Shown: positions 10,258 to 20,049, counted from the first letter of the stretch. The stretch: 64,000 nucleotides of DNA from Parasulfuritortus cantonensis (GCF_004337445.1 NZ_SJZB01000032.1:1-64000); one strand, 5' to 3'. Notes: generated by a model from the letters alone, not told the origin. Made by a program: numbers and translations.

Positions 10258-11601
10258 ATGAGGCGCCGCTTAGTAATCATTGCCCTTCCATGGATGCGCA
10301 AACACGACGATCTTGCGCCACTCGGGCATGCGTCGTTGGTTGCCGCTCTCAGGCTTTGTACCAACGTGGACGTGCGTCAAGTTATCAACCCTGTCAACCA
10401 CGATGGGTTCTCGCTTGACGGCTTGGTAGCCGGTGTCCTGGCGGAATTGGAGGGTATTCCACAGGAGCATGTTGATATTGGGATTGGGGCTTACGTTTGG
10501 AACGACGAATATGTGAAATATCTGCTGCGTAGCCTGCGCAGCCACGGCTTTCAAGGCCGAATTATCATGGGGGGACCGCAGGTTTCATATGCTGGCGCGG
10601 GGATTGATCACATTTATCCTGAAGCTGATGTGTTTGTCCGTGGCCATGCTGAACTGGCACTGTGTGCGCTTGTTCAAGCCCGTGGACGACCCCGAATCAA
10701 AGGCATCCATTACTCAGGCGAGGATGACTTGTGCGAGCAGGCCGAAACGGACATGGTGAGACTGCCATCGCCGTGGCTGAATGGCACGATTCAGCTCGGC
10801 AAACAGTCTTCCGTGCACTGGGAAACACAGCGAGGATGCAACTTCCATTGCTCGTTTTGCCAGCACCGCCAGCCGAATGCACACACAATTGTCTCAAGGA
10901 TGTCCAACTCGCGTGTCGAAGATGAAATCGATTTGTTTTGCGACGTAGGGGTCAAGCGCATATCAGTACTAGACCCCATCTTCAATAGTGACCCTGTACG
11001 TGCGCCTCACATCTTGCAGCAATTCGCTCAGCGAGGTTTTCAAGGTGAGCTGTCGCTGCAGTGCCGGCTGGAGATGGTTGACGACCGGTTTCTGGAAGCG
11101 GCAAAGACACTCAACGTGAGCTTGGAATTTGGACTGCAATCGATACATAAGCGCGAATACCTCGCGGTCGGTCGTCCGAACAACATGCGAAAGGTCGAGC
11201 AGACATTGCAAAAGGTCAGGCGCGCGAACATCAGGCATGAGGTTTCGCTGATCTATGGGCTCCCTGAGCAGACGCTGGAATCGTTTGAATCCTCAGTGGA
11301 CTGGTGTCTGAGACAACGCATCCCCGTAATCAAGGCCTTTCCATTACTGCTGCTCCGTGGCACTGAATTGGAAGCGAAGCGCGATGACTGGTCATTCATG
11401 ACCATGGAGGGGAGGGTGCCAATTGTAGTGAGTGCAAGGAGTTTCAGCCGCATGGAATGGCAGGAAATGGAGCGCATAGCCAGCGCACTGGCCCAAACAG
11501 AAGGAAACCACCCCGACTGTTTGCGTGCCTTGATGAGCCTGTCCGGACGTGCGGACTATCCCTCGAACGTTTCGCAATTGCGCGCGCTGGGTAAAGCATG
11601 A
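10258..11601 (+). CDS. B12-binding-type radical SAM enzyme
   Basis: 447 residues. The N-terminal about 150 residues have the Rossmann-like layout of cobalamin-binding domains (VDIGIGAYVWNDEYVKYLL, GRIIMGGPQVSYAG, EADVFVRGHAE), although the DxHxxG lower-ligand motif is not evident. The radical SAM cluster motif CNFHCSFC (CX3CX2C) lies near residue 205, followed by a TIM-barrel part (VKRISVLDPIFNSD, VSLEFGLQS, EVSLIYGLPEQT). The ATG at 10258 is chosen because GGAGGAA lies 8 bases upstream; an in-frame start at 10210 lacks this. Such enzymes methylate or rearrange unreactive carbons. Here the substrate may be the upstream peptide or a nucleotide. Its stop overlaps the kinase start. Confidence 0.85.
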   Translation: MRRRLVIIALPWMRKHDDLAPLGHASLVAALRLCTNVDVRQVINPVNHDGFSLDGLVAGVLAELEGIPQEHVDIGIGAYVWNDEYVKYLLRSLRSHGFQGRIIMGGPQVSYAGAGIDHIYPEADVFVRGHAELALCALVQARGRPRIKGIHYSGEDDLCEQAETDMVRLPSPWLNGTIQLGKQSSVHWETQRGCNFHCSFCQHRQPNAHTIVSRMSNSRVEDEIDLFCDVGVKRISVLDPIFNSDPVRAPHILQQFAQRGFQGELSLQCRLEMVDDRFLEAAKTLNVSLEFGLQSIHKREYLAVGRPNNMRKVEQTLQKVRRANIRHEVSLIYGLPEQTLESFESSVDWCLRQRIPVIKAFPLLLLRGTELEAKRDDWSFMTMEGRVPIVVSARSFSRMEWQEMERIASALAQTEGNHPDCLRALMSLSGRADYPSNVSQLRALGKA

Positions 11602-12200
11602 TGAATAGATTGGATGAAAGACCTGTATTCATCGTGTTCGAGGGGCTCGACGGAGCCGGAAAGAGTAGTGCCGCTAAGAGAACGGCCTGTCTACTTGGCG
11701 CGCATTACATGACGACGCCAACCCAAGCAGTCCGCATATACCGCGACGAAATTATTGGCAGTTTGAAGGGCAACCAGGAGGCCGCACAACTGTTCTATCT
11801 GGCGACAGTAATGGCCGCATCCGCCGACGTCCGGGCGCTTCTCGCCTCCGGGCAATCCGTTGTGCTTGATCGATATTTTCTCTCCACTCAGGTCTACGCA
11901 GAATTTCGTGGCTCGACACTCGACGTTGATGATGCGGTAGGAAAGCTCTTGTTACCCGCAGACCTGACGGTGTTCCTCGACGCACCTTGGGCTGTGAGAC
12001 AAGACAGAGTGCTTGGACGGGGATGTTCAGCGGCTGACCGCGAAACGTTGAGTGCCTTTGCCCACTCTCAACTTCTCAGTGGTTATGAAAGGCGCGCCAA
12101 TCATCAAGTTACTGGGAGGTTGGTCCGGATCGACTCATCGATTGCGACAATAGATGAGATCGCCTCGATGGTCGTCGCCCACGCTATGCAGCTTGAATAG
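11598..12200 (+). CDS. Thymidylate-kinase-like P-loop kinase
   Basis: 200 residues with the dTMP kinase pattern: Walker A EGLDGAGKSS at residues 15-24, the DRYFLSTQVYAEF segment equivalent to DRY...S..AYQ, FLDAPWAVRQDR, and a short lid RVLGRG. It overlaps the radical SAM stop (ATGATGA) and is certainly co-expressed. A housekeeping tmk would not usually be tied to a radical SAM gene, so this is probably a specialised paralogue. Viperin-type radical SAM enzymes in prokaryotes are often paired with nucleotide kinases, which offers one analogy. Phosphorylation of a modified peptide or nucleotide is the alternative. The substrate is not known. Confidence 0.82.
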   Translation: MMNRLDERPVFIVFEGLDGAGKSSAAKRTACLLGAHYMTTPTQAVRIYRDEIIGSLKGNQEAAQLFYLATVMAASADVRALLASGQSVVLDRYFLSTQVYAEFRGSTLDVDDAVGKLLLPADLTVFLDAPWAVRQDRVLGRGCSAADRETLSAFAHSQLLSGYERRANHQVTGRLVRIDSSIATIDEIASMVVAHAMQLE

Positions 12201-12613
12201 GCGGTCCTTGATCCGGCTTTGAGTGGCAGTTCGCTGGAGCATTGCGGATCATGTCAGACTCAGCGATCGACGCCGCGCTTGGCCGAGCAGCACGCCTAGG
12301 CTTTGGGACAGGTTCCTGAGTACAGCTGCCGGTTGAATGACTCAATTGGCGGCTGCATGACCGGCAGCTCAAGGTTCAGAGTACGCCTTCGCATTCCTTC
12401 CTGATAGCTGCCGTAGCTGGTTCGCCAAACAATCGGACCCCCTTCAAGCTGGAGAGCACGGTTCGGTACTGCCTGACGAAAGTCCGGTAATCTGACGTTT
12501 CATAGAAGGCGATGATCCTGTTTTCAAGGTGCCGCCTTTATTATGCGGGAGCGTTTCCTGTGGCTTGCGTCGCCACCAGGACTAGAGGACACAAATTTAT
12601 CGGAGCAGGACGG
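12201..12613. other. Intergenic region, no gene seen
   Basis: About 410 bases after the kinase. It holds scattered short open frames on both strands with no ribosome site or recognisable product. The last part presumably carries the promoter for the DUF2058 gene, but no convincing -35/-10 pair was identified. Confidence 0.45.
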
Positions 12614-13150
12614 ATGGCTTCTTTGCAGGATCAGTTCTTGAAGGCGGGCTTGGTGGACAAGAAGAAGGTCAAACAGGCCAACCACGAGAAGAGCAATCAA
12701 AAGAAGGCGGAACGACGGACCGGTACGGAAACCGTCGACGTGGCCCGCCAGGCCGCTATCGAAAATCAGCGCAAGCATGCTGAGCGCGCGCGGGAACTCA
12801 ATGCGCAGCGCGACGAGGTTTCTACCCAGAAGGCGATCGCGGCACAGATCGCTCAGATGGTTCAGCAGAATCGCCAGAGCAAGGGGGCTGGCGACATCGC
12901 CTACAACTACACCCACGGCAACAAGATATACCGCATCTATGTTTCGGCCGAAGTGCAGGTGCAACTCGTCGCCGGACACTTGGTGATTGTCTGCCAGAAC
13001 GGCGTCACCGAACTGGTTCCCAAGGTCATTGCGGACAAGATCGCCGAACGGGACGCTTCACTTGTCGTCCGGGTAAACAAGACCACCGATGAAGTGGAGG
13101 TAGATGACCCGTATGCCGACTTCAAGGTTCCGGATGACTTGATGTGGTAG
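12614..13150 (+). CDS. DUF2058 family nucleoid/RNA-associated-like protein
   Basis: 178 residues. The start MASLQDQFLKAGLVDKKKVKQANHEKSNQKKAERR is the signature of DUF2058 (E. coli YaiL type): a highly basic coiled N-terminus, a helical middle (QAAIENQRKHAERARELNAQRDE) and a beta-rich C-terminal domain (YNYTHGNKIYRIYVS, LVIVCQNGVTELVP). The ATG at 12614 matches the family start; an upstream in-frame ATG at 12512 would add an unrelated extension. The family has no established enzymatic role; the basic N-terminus suggests nucleic-acid contact. It stands alone between intergenic stretches and is a common chromosomal gene in beta- and gammaproteobacteria. Confidence 0.85.
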   Translation: MASLQDQFLKAGLVDKKKVKQANHEKSNQKKAERRTGTETVDVARQAAIENQRKHAERARELNAQRDEVSTQKAIAAQIAQMVQQNRQSKGAGDIAYNYTHGNKIYRIYVSAEVQVQLVAGHLVIVCQNGVTELVPKVIADKIAERDASLVVRVNKTTDEVEVDDPYADFKVPDDLMW

Positions 13151-13367
13151 CCCGCAGGGGCAGCTGATGGGGTATGCCGCCGGACGCGTACTCCGAACCT
13201 AACCCGGACGTTCAGCCCCAGCAGTCACTGGGGCCGGACCACGGCCAAAGCCGCCTCCGATTTTGATACCGTTTCGGCGTCAGCCGCCTCTGAGCCAACC
13301 TACAAGGTGGGAGTGGTGTGCGGCCACTTTCGACCCCTTGCAGTCCTTCGCTGACAGGGAAAGTGGA

Positions 13368-13440
13368 CCCTCAACGTAGGACCACCCCGCGGCAATGAAA
13401 CGTTGCGGAATCGCCGTCCGGTGGAGCGCCTTGTTAGTCC
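13368..13440 (-). repeat. Imperfect attC-like inverted repeat
   Basis: Read on the minus strand, the sequence after the small lipoprotein gene's stop runs TAACAAGGCGCTCCACCGG and ends with GGTGGTCCTACGTTGAGGG. The outer AAC/GTT and inner CCACC/GGTGG arms pair around a central loop, as in integron attC sites, and the stop codon sits inside the first arm as in many gene cassettes. The conserved RYYYAAC and GTTRRRY boxes are only partly matched, so this may be a decayed site or chance. Confidence 0.3.
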
Positions 13441-13613
13441 TTAGGCGCTACCGTCAACGGCACATCCAGATTCTGCATTAAGAGACGCAAGACCTCCTTT
13501 GTATTCGGGGGGCTACGGGCATCCACTGTGACCGCAAGTGGCGGAGCGGGCGAAGGGCCACATCCCGTTAGCGCACGCCATGCGACGCACAACAGGCCCC
13601 ACTTCACCTTCAT
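13434..13613 (-). CDS. Small putative lipoprotein (59 aa), cassette-like
   Basis: ATG at 13613 with GGGGAG eight bases upstream. The N-terminus MKVKWGLLCVAWRALTGCG gives a charged start, a short hydrophobic stretch and a lipobox-like LTGC, so lipid attachment at Cys18 and export are likely if it is expressed. The rest (DARSPPNTKEVLRLLMQNLD) is a short soluble tail with no known motif. The stop codon lies within an attC-like repeat, suggesting a former integron cassette. It is too short for confident coding assignment. Confidence 0.4.
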   Translation of the reverse strand: MKVKWGLLCVAWRALTGCGPSPAPPLAVTVDARSPPNTKEVLRLLMQNLDVPLTVAPKD

Positions 13614-13791
13614 CTTGGAATCTCCCCGTAGAGCAATCCAATGTCAGGCCCTGCATCGTGTCGTGCGGACTGCTCCGACCACCCCTGTTTGCTTAGAAAA
13701 TTCTCTCCCCGAGGGTCAACCACCACCGTCCCATGCCGGCCAACCCCATCGCAAACTCCGGCATGAGCCAAACAGTCTTTCTTGGACTAAC

Positions 13792-14757
13792 TCAGTCCCC
13801 TTGGTCCAGCCGCAATGACTTGAGGTAGAAGTCATAGCAGCGGTCCTTCAGCTCGGGATTGGCACGTATCTTCATGGCATCGCGCGGGTGCTGGTTGAGA
13901 AAACCGCTGATGCCGTAGATGTCGTTGAAGCCCCACTCGATCTCTCGGCGCAGGGGCACGAACTCCTCCTGGATCACCTTGTAAACCGGACGCACATCGA
14001 ACTTGGGGTTCTTGAGGAAGTTCAGCAGCAGTTCCAGGTTGCAGTTGCCGGCGCCGCGGCCGATGCCGTTGATCGTGGCATCGAGCAGGTTGACCCCGTC
14101 GATGATGGCTTGCTGGGTATTCGAGAAGGCCAGTTGCTGGTTGTTGTGGGCGTGGAAACCCAGTGGCTTGCTGGGCGCGTGCTGTTGGTACAGCTTCAGA
14201 TAGTAGGTGACCTGCTCCGAGTAAAAGGCACCGAAGGTGTCCACCAGATACAGGTAGTCCAGCTCGGGAGTCTGTTCGATTTCCTGCAGGCCCTCGATCA
14301 GCTCGGACTCGATGGAAGCGGATGCGGCCATGATGTTCATGGTGGTCAGGTAACCCAGGTCCTTGCTGCGCTTGACCAGATCCAGCCCGGCATCGATCTG
14401 GTGTACGTAGCAGGCGGTTCTCACCATGTCCACGGGACTCTGGTCGCGGGGCCGCATGCCGCGCACGTCGACCCGGCCCACGTCGTACATCACCGCCACC
14501 ATGGGCGGCTTGTCGCAGGGGTGGGAATCGAGCACTTCGCGCAGGTCGTCGTCGTCGCAGAAATTCCAGCGGCCGTATTTCTCGCGGGTGTACTCGTCGC
14601 TCTCGGCCAGCTTCTTGCCCAGTTCCACGATGTCCACGCCGGCATCGCAGGTGGCCCGCCACACCGCTTTCACGAAATCCATGGAAAACCGGTAGTTGTT
14701 GATCAGGCCTCCGTCCCGAATGGTGCAATCCAGGACTTTCAATTCTTTGCGGAACAT
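13792..14757 (-). CDS. DRE-TIM metallolyase (aldolase/homocitrate-synthase-like)
   Basis: 321 residues. The family signatures are CTIRDGG (D-R metal/catalytic site, residues 11-17), LDYLYLVDTFGAFYSEQV near 165 and the metal-binding HAHNNQQLA near 200, plus GIGRGAGNCNLELLL. This places it in the HMGL-like group with 4-hydroxy-2-oxovalerate aldolases and homocitrate/isopropylmalate synthases. The DCTIRDGG form is closer to the aldolase-type subfamily than to classical NifV (DTTLRDGEQ). GGAGGTGG lies just upstream of the ATG. Its position beside a NifX/NafY/VnfH group suggests a role in making the organic acid ligand of the nitrogenase cofactor, but this is context only. Confidence 0.75.
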   Translation of the reverse strand: MFRKELKVLDCTIRDGGLINNYRFSMDFVKAVWRATCDAGVDIVELGKKLAESDEYTREKYGRWNFCDDDDLREVLDSHPCDKPPMVAVMYDVGRVDVRGMRPRDQSPVDMVRTACYVHQIDAGLDLVKRSKDLGYLTTMNIMAASASIESELIEGLQEIEQTPELDYLYLVDTFGAFYSEQVTYYLKLYQQHAPSKPLGFHAHNNQQLAFSNTQQAIIDGVNLLDATINGIGRGAGNCNLELLLNFLKNPKFDVRPVYKVIQEEFVPLRREIEWGFNDIYGISGFLNQHPRDAMKIRANPELKDRCYDFYLKSLRLDQGD

Positions 14758-15109
14758 CTGCTTCCACCTCCAGCCAGGTCAAAGCCGCTGCCAGGGTTCT
14801 GAAAGCAGCGGATGAAGTCATTGATTATCCACCAAAGAGGCCGCGGGAATCGGAATGGCTGGATCGGCCGAACGGCGGCAGTCCCGATTCGGCGTGGCGT
14901 GGCGTGGCGTGGTGCCAAGAAAGAGGAAGCGGCTTCTGCCGTCAGGTCCAGACACCGCGCGTTCAGCCATGCCTCGCAAGCACGCGACGCCCGCGGGACC
15001 GAATGCCGGGGATCATCCGTCCGACCACCCCGGCATGAACACTTCCCCTCCTTCCGCTGGCAGGAAACTTGCTCCTCCTCACCGGTATCCATCAGCCGAG
15101 GAGGCCACC
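14758..15109. other. Divergent intergenic region with GGCGT tandem repeat
   Basis: 352 bases between the aldolase gene and the NifB-domain gene. It contains four tandem copies of GGCGT at 14891-14910 and the candidate sigma-54 promoter at 15058-15073. No gene was supported. Confidence 0.6.
15058..15073 (+). promoter_or_regulatory. Candidate sigma-54 (-24/-12) promoter
   Basis: TGGCAG-N5-TTGCT has the exact spacing of a sigma-54 promoter, with GG and GC in the invariant positions; the C of TGGCAC is replaced by G. It lies 37 bases upstream of the NifB-domain gene start at 15110. No VnfA-type GTAC-N6-GAAC pair was found upstream, so the activator is uncertain. Confidence 0.6.
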
Positions 15110-15460
15110 ATGTCCGAATCCCCCCTCCGCGTCGCCGTCGCCGGCAAGGGCGAAGGCCGCATCGACGTGCATTTCGGCCATGCCGACCGTTTCGACATCT
15201 ACGAGGTGGACGGCGCCGGGGCGCGCTTCCTGGAACACCGCGAGGTGGAACATTACTGCCAGGGCGGCTACGGCGACGAGGACAAGCGGGAAGTGATCGT
15301 GCGCGTGCTGGCGGATTGCGTCGCCTGCTTCGTCGCCCGGGTCGGCGACGGGCCGCGCGCCAGGCTGGCCGAGGCCGGCATCGCCGCGGTGGACGACTAC
15401 CCGTACGGGGCCGTGCTGGATTCGCCTAATGCTTGGTACGCGGGGCGCGCCGCCGCTTGA
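15110..15460 (+). CDS. Stand-alone NifB C-terminal/NifX-type cofactor-binding domain
   Basis: 116 residues starting MSESPLRVAVAGKGEGRI, with GAGGAGG before the ATG. The pattern IDVHFGHADRFDIYEV, then RFLEHREVEHYCQGGYGDED and LAEAGIAAVDDYPY, closely follows the C-terminal domain of NifB. That domain and the related NifX/NafY proteins bind FeMo-co precursors such as NifB-co. The radical SAM half of NifB is absent. One difference is that the KIGDCP segment of NifB reads RVGDGP here, losing a cysteine. It has its own sigma-54-like promoter and is convergent with the NafY-like gene, one base between stops. It probably carries or stores a cofactor intermediate. Confidence 0.8.
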   Translation: MSESPLRVAVAGKGEGRIDVHFGHADRFDIYEVDGAGARFLEHREVEHYCQGGYGDEDKREVIVRVLADCVACFVARVGDGPRARLAEAGIAAVDDYPYGAVLDSPNAWYAGRAAA

Positions 15461-15461
15461 G

Positions 15462-16202
15462 TCAGTGCGGCAGGGCCCGCACGGACGGCTGGCCGGCCAG
15501 CCTCAGGCCGGCGTTTCCGGACGCCGGCATGACCCAGCCGCGCGTGCCCATGGCGCGCGCCAGCCAGGGCGGCGGGTGGCCGCGCAGGATGGCCTGCAAC
15601 GGGCGCAGCCGGTCGCGCGCGGGGCCGCCTTCCGGTGCGCACACCGGATGAACGCCGGCGTGCATCAGTTGCGCGGTGGCCTGGTTGCCCAGGACCCGGC
15701 CGTAGACGAGATGGCAGTCGCCGACCAGGGCGACGTGGGCGGCGCCACGCGCCGACTTGGCGCCCGGCTCCGGGGCGTAGCGGTAATCGATGAGACGGAG
15801 TTCCCGAGCGGAAACCTGGTAAACGAGGTAGGCGCGACAATGGCCGAAATGGCCGTCGGCCAGCTCGCCACCGTCGCTGGCGACGGCCACCCGGATGGAA
15901 CCGGGCATGGCGCCGTCGCGGCAAGGGTCGAGGGCCGGCGCCGGGGCGTCGGCGATGACCACCGGGATGCGTCCTTGCAGGTGGCCCAGGGCCTCGCGCA
16001 GGGCGGCGCGCGGCGCCTCGGCCAGCACGCCGCCGGCCGCCGTGCGCAGGCGGCCGACGGTGAGCTGGGCGAACTTGGCGGCGCTGAACGGCACGCCCAG
16101 GGCGTCGACCAGGGCCGCCATCAGGCCGGGCAGGCCCGGACCCGGCAGGGCCCGGGCCGCGAGGCCGATGCGCAGGGCGAGCTCGCGCGCCAGGCCGGCC
16201 AT
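15462..16202 (-). CDS. NafY/VnfX-like cofactor-binding protein with DIMCO_N domain
   Basis: 246 residues. The N-terminal part (GLPGLMAALVDALGVPFSAAKFAQL) resembles the dinitrogenase iron-molybdenum-cofactor N-terminal domain of NafY. Residues from about 120 (SIRVAVASDGGELADGHFGHCRAYLVYQV) are a NifX-type cofactor-binding fold. NafY-type proteins stabilise apo-dinitrogenase and deliver cofactor. It is third in a minus-strand operon with the Fe protein and ferredoxin, starting 9 bases after the ferredoxin stop. That arrangement (H, Fd, cofactor carrier) fits an alternative nitrogenase accessory operon. The C-terminus from about 205 is Pro/Arg-rich and unlike the core fold. Confidence 0.78.
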   Translation of the reverse strand: MAGLARELALRIGLAARALPGPGLPGLMAALVDALGVPFSAAKFAQLTVGRLRTAAGGVLAEAPRAALREALGHLQGRIPVVIADAPAPALDPCRDGAMPGSIRVAVASDGGELADGHFGHCRAYLVYQVSARELRLIDYRYAPEPGAKSARGAAHVALVGDCHLVYGRVLGNQATAQLMHAGVHPVCAPEGGPARDRLRPLQAILRGHPPPWLARAMGTRGWVMPASGNAGLRLAGQPSVRALPH

Positions 16203-16210
16203 GGCCGGCC

Positions 16211-16411
16211 TCAGGCCGCCAAAGGCAGGATGCTGCCTTCCATCGGGCACACCGCGAGGCACTGCGGGTCGTCGTAGTCGCCCACGCACTCGGTACAGCT
16301 CTCGGCTTCGATCCGGTAGCTGCCCTTCACCACCTTGACGGAGCCGGTCGGGCAGACCGGCTCGCAGTCGCCGCAGGCGGTGCACTGGTCGAGGTCGATG
16401 GTCATCGCCAT
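16211..16411 (-). CDS. 2[4Fe-4S] ferredoxin beside the nitrogenase Fe protein
   Basis: 66 residues with two cluster motifs: CTACGDCEPVCP at residues 10-21, and CTECVGDYDDPQCLAVCP from residue 39, in which the longer spacing is typical of nif-associated FdxN-type ferredoxins. GAGGGGAA precedes the ATG. It lies 11 bases after the Fe-protein stop and is clearly in its operon. In Azotobacter the vanadium-system gene vnfH is likewise followed by a ferredoxin gene. It probably donates electrons to the Fe protein or supports cofactor assembly in the cytoplasm. Confidence 0.9.
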   Translation of the reverse strand: MAMTIDLDQCTACGDCEPVCPTGSVKVVKGSYRIEAESCTECVGDYDDPQCLAVCPMEGSILPLAA

Positions 16412-16422
16412 GGCGGTTCCCC

Positions 16423-18387
<1,965 letters not shown>

Positions 18388-18389
18388 CT

Positions 18390-18404
18390 AGTCTTGATAG
18401 GACT
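18390..18404. promoter_or_regulatory. Candidate LysR operator
   Basis: AGTC-N7-GACT is a perfect short inverted repeat within the 139-base gap between the divergent SDR and LysR genes, where a LysR-type protein would bind. It is short enough to arise by chance. Confidence 0.3.
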
Positions 18405-18435
18405 GTTTGAAAAATCCGAACAATGCCGGGATGAC

Positions 18436-19359
18436 ATGAATCAGCTCGAGGCCATGCGCATCTACCTCCGGGTGGCCGAGACCGGCAGCTTCACCCGCGC
18501 CGCCGAGGACCTTGGCCTGCCCAAGTCCTCGGTGTCCCAGGCCGTCCGGCACCTGGAGGGGCTGCTGGGCAGCCGCCTGCTGCACCGCACCACGCGCCGG
18601 GTGCGCCCGACCCAGGACGGCCAGGTCTACTACGAGCGCTGCAAGGACCTGCTGGCCGACCTGGAGGAGTTGCAGGGCCTGTTCCGCTCGGCGCCGGCCG
18701 ACCTGCGCGGGCGCCTGCGCGTCGACATGCCGGTCGGCACCGCCTACGGCATCGTGATCCCGCGGCTGCCGGAATTCCTGGCCCGGCATCCGGGCATCGA
18801 GATCGAGCTGAGCGCCACGGACCGGCGCGTCGACGTCGTCAGCGAGGGCTTCGACTGCGTCCTGCGCGCCGGGCCGGTGGACGACTCCAGCCTGGTGGCC
18901 CGGCCGCTCGGCGGCTACCGCCAGATCAACTGCGCGAGCGCCGGCTACCTGGCCGAGCGGGGCACGCCGCGGGGCCTGGCCGACCTCGCCGGGCACCGGC
19001 TGGTGCACTACGCCGACGCCCTGGGCGACCGCGACGGCGGCTTCGAATACCTCGATGCGGCGAGCGGCGAGACCCGCCGCGTCGCCATGGCCGGACGCAT
19101 CGCGGTCAACAACTCGGATGCCTACCGCGCCGCCTGCCTGGCCGGCCTGGGCATCATCCAGGCGCCCGACTTCGGCCTGCGGCCCTACCTCGACCAGGGC
19201 AGCCTGGTCGAGATCCTGCCCGACTACCGGCCGGCCCCTCTCCCGGTGACCCTGCTGTACGGCAACCGCCGCCACGTCGCCGCCCGGACCCGCGTCTTCA
19301 TGGCCTGGCTGGAGGAGATCATGCGGCCCCACCTGGCCGGGCGGCCGGCCCCGGACTGA
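18436..19359 (+). CDS. LysR-family transcriptional regulator (CrgA/DmlR-like)
   Basis: 307 residues. The N-terminal winged helix MNQLEAMRIYLRVAETGSFTRAAEDLGLPKSSVSQAVRHLE fits the subgroup that begins with short Met-Asp/Asn leaders and includes many regulators of divergent SDR genes. The effector domain (residues 90-300) shows the two-lobe layout with LRGRLRVDMPVG at its start and GLGIIQAPDFGLRPYLDQG later. It would sense a small ligand and control the divergent SDR and itself. It converges with the two-component genes that follow. Confidence 0.88.
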   Translation: MNQLEAMRIYLRVAETGSFTRAAEDLGLPKSSVSQAVRHLEGLLGSRLLHRTTRRVRPTQDGQVYYERCKDLLADLEELQGLFRSAPADLRGRLRVDMPVGTAYGIVIPRLPEFLARHPGIEIELSATDRRVDVVSEGFDCVLRAGPVDDSSLVARPLGGYRQINCASAGYLAERGTPRGLADLAGHRLVHYADALGDRDGGFEYLDAASGETRRVAMAGRIAVNNSDAYRAACLAGLGIIQAPDFGLRPYLDQGSLVEILPDYRPAPLPVTLLYGNRRHVAARTRVFMAWLEEIMRPHLAGRPAPD

Positions 19360-19410
19360 GCCGGCGGCAGCCGCCGCGACCGGGCCCGCCTAGTGGCGGC
19401 AACGGCCCCG

Positions 19411-20049
19411 TCAGCCTTGCATGCCGTTGTTCTTCAGCACCATGCGGACGAGTTCGGCGATCGAGTCGATGCCCAGCTTTTCCCGGATGTGGCAGCGATG
19501 CACTTCCACGGTCTTCTTGCTGATGCCCAGCTCCTCGCCGATCTGCCGGCTCGACATGCCTTCCATCATCAAGTCGAGGACCTCGTGTTCGCGCGGCGAG
19601 AGTTTCGACAGGTGCTGGTTGAAGTACTGCAGGTGGCGTTGCTGGCGATACAGTTCGGCGGCATGGTTGACGGCCTCCTGGACACGCTCCAGGAGGGCCT
19701 GGTCGGAGAACGGCTTCTCGATGAAGTCGAAGGCGCCGGCGCGCATGGCGCGCACCGACATCGGGATGGTGCCGTGGCCGGTCAGGAACAGGATGGGCAG
19801 CGGCAGGTTTTCCGCGCGCAGGCGCTCCTGCAGCTCGAAGCCGCCCATCAGCGGCATGCGGATGTCGAGCAGCAGGCAACCCGGTTGCTCGGGGTCGTAG
19901 CCGTCGAGGAATTCGCGCGCGTTGCGGAACACCTTGACCGGATGGCCGACCGAATCGAGCAGCCAGCGCAGGGATTCGCGCACGCCGTCGTCGTCGTCGA
20001 CGACGTATACGCAGGGTGTCGCGGGCGGGTGGACGAGCTTGTTGGTCAT
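19411..20049 (-). CDS. FixJ/StyR-type response regulator
   Basis: 212 residues. The receiver domain (residues 10-130) has the acidic pair VVDDDDGVRES, the phosphoacceptor Asp in LLLDIRMP, TGHGTIPMSVRAMRAGAFDFIEKP and the conserved Lys. The LuxR-type output domain (145-212) contains LSPREHEVLDLMMEGMSSRQIGEELGIS and KTVEVHRCHIREKLG. This is the FixJ/TodT/StyR class, which typically switches on aromatic-catabolism or respiratory operons. Its start overlaps the stop of the sensor kinase gene (ATGA). The divergent aromatic-oxidation operon at 21812 is the obvious target. Confidence 0.92.
   Translation of the reverse strand: MTNKLVHPPATPCVYVVDDDDGVRESLRWLLDSVGHPVKVFRNAREFLDGYDPEQPGCLLLDIRMPLMGGFELQERLRAENLPLPILFLTGHGTIPMSVRAMRAGAFDFIEKPFSDQALLERVQEAVNHAAELYRQQRHLQYFNQHLSKLSPREHEVLDLMMEGMSSRQIGEELGISKKTVEVHRCHIREKLGIDSIAELVRMVLKNNGMQG

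Larger units (their letters stand above)
13151..13791. other. Mostly non-coding stretch between DUF2058 and aldolase genes
   Basis: 640 bases that contain only the candidate small lipoprotein and the attC-like repeat. The rest, 13151-13367 and 13614-13791, holds no gene that could be supported on either strand. It forms the right edge of the accessory island; GC-rich nitrogenase-associated genes begin at 13792. Confidence 0.5.

Noticed and set aside
14773-14790. TGGCAG-like -24 element upstream of the aldolase gene
   Set aside because: The -12 element would read TTGA; the invariant GC is missing, so it is not a credible sigma-54 promoter.
14891-14910. Four tandem copies of GGCGT
   Set aside because: Short, GC-rich and in an intergenic region; no sign of function beyond a simple repeat.
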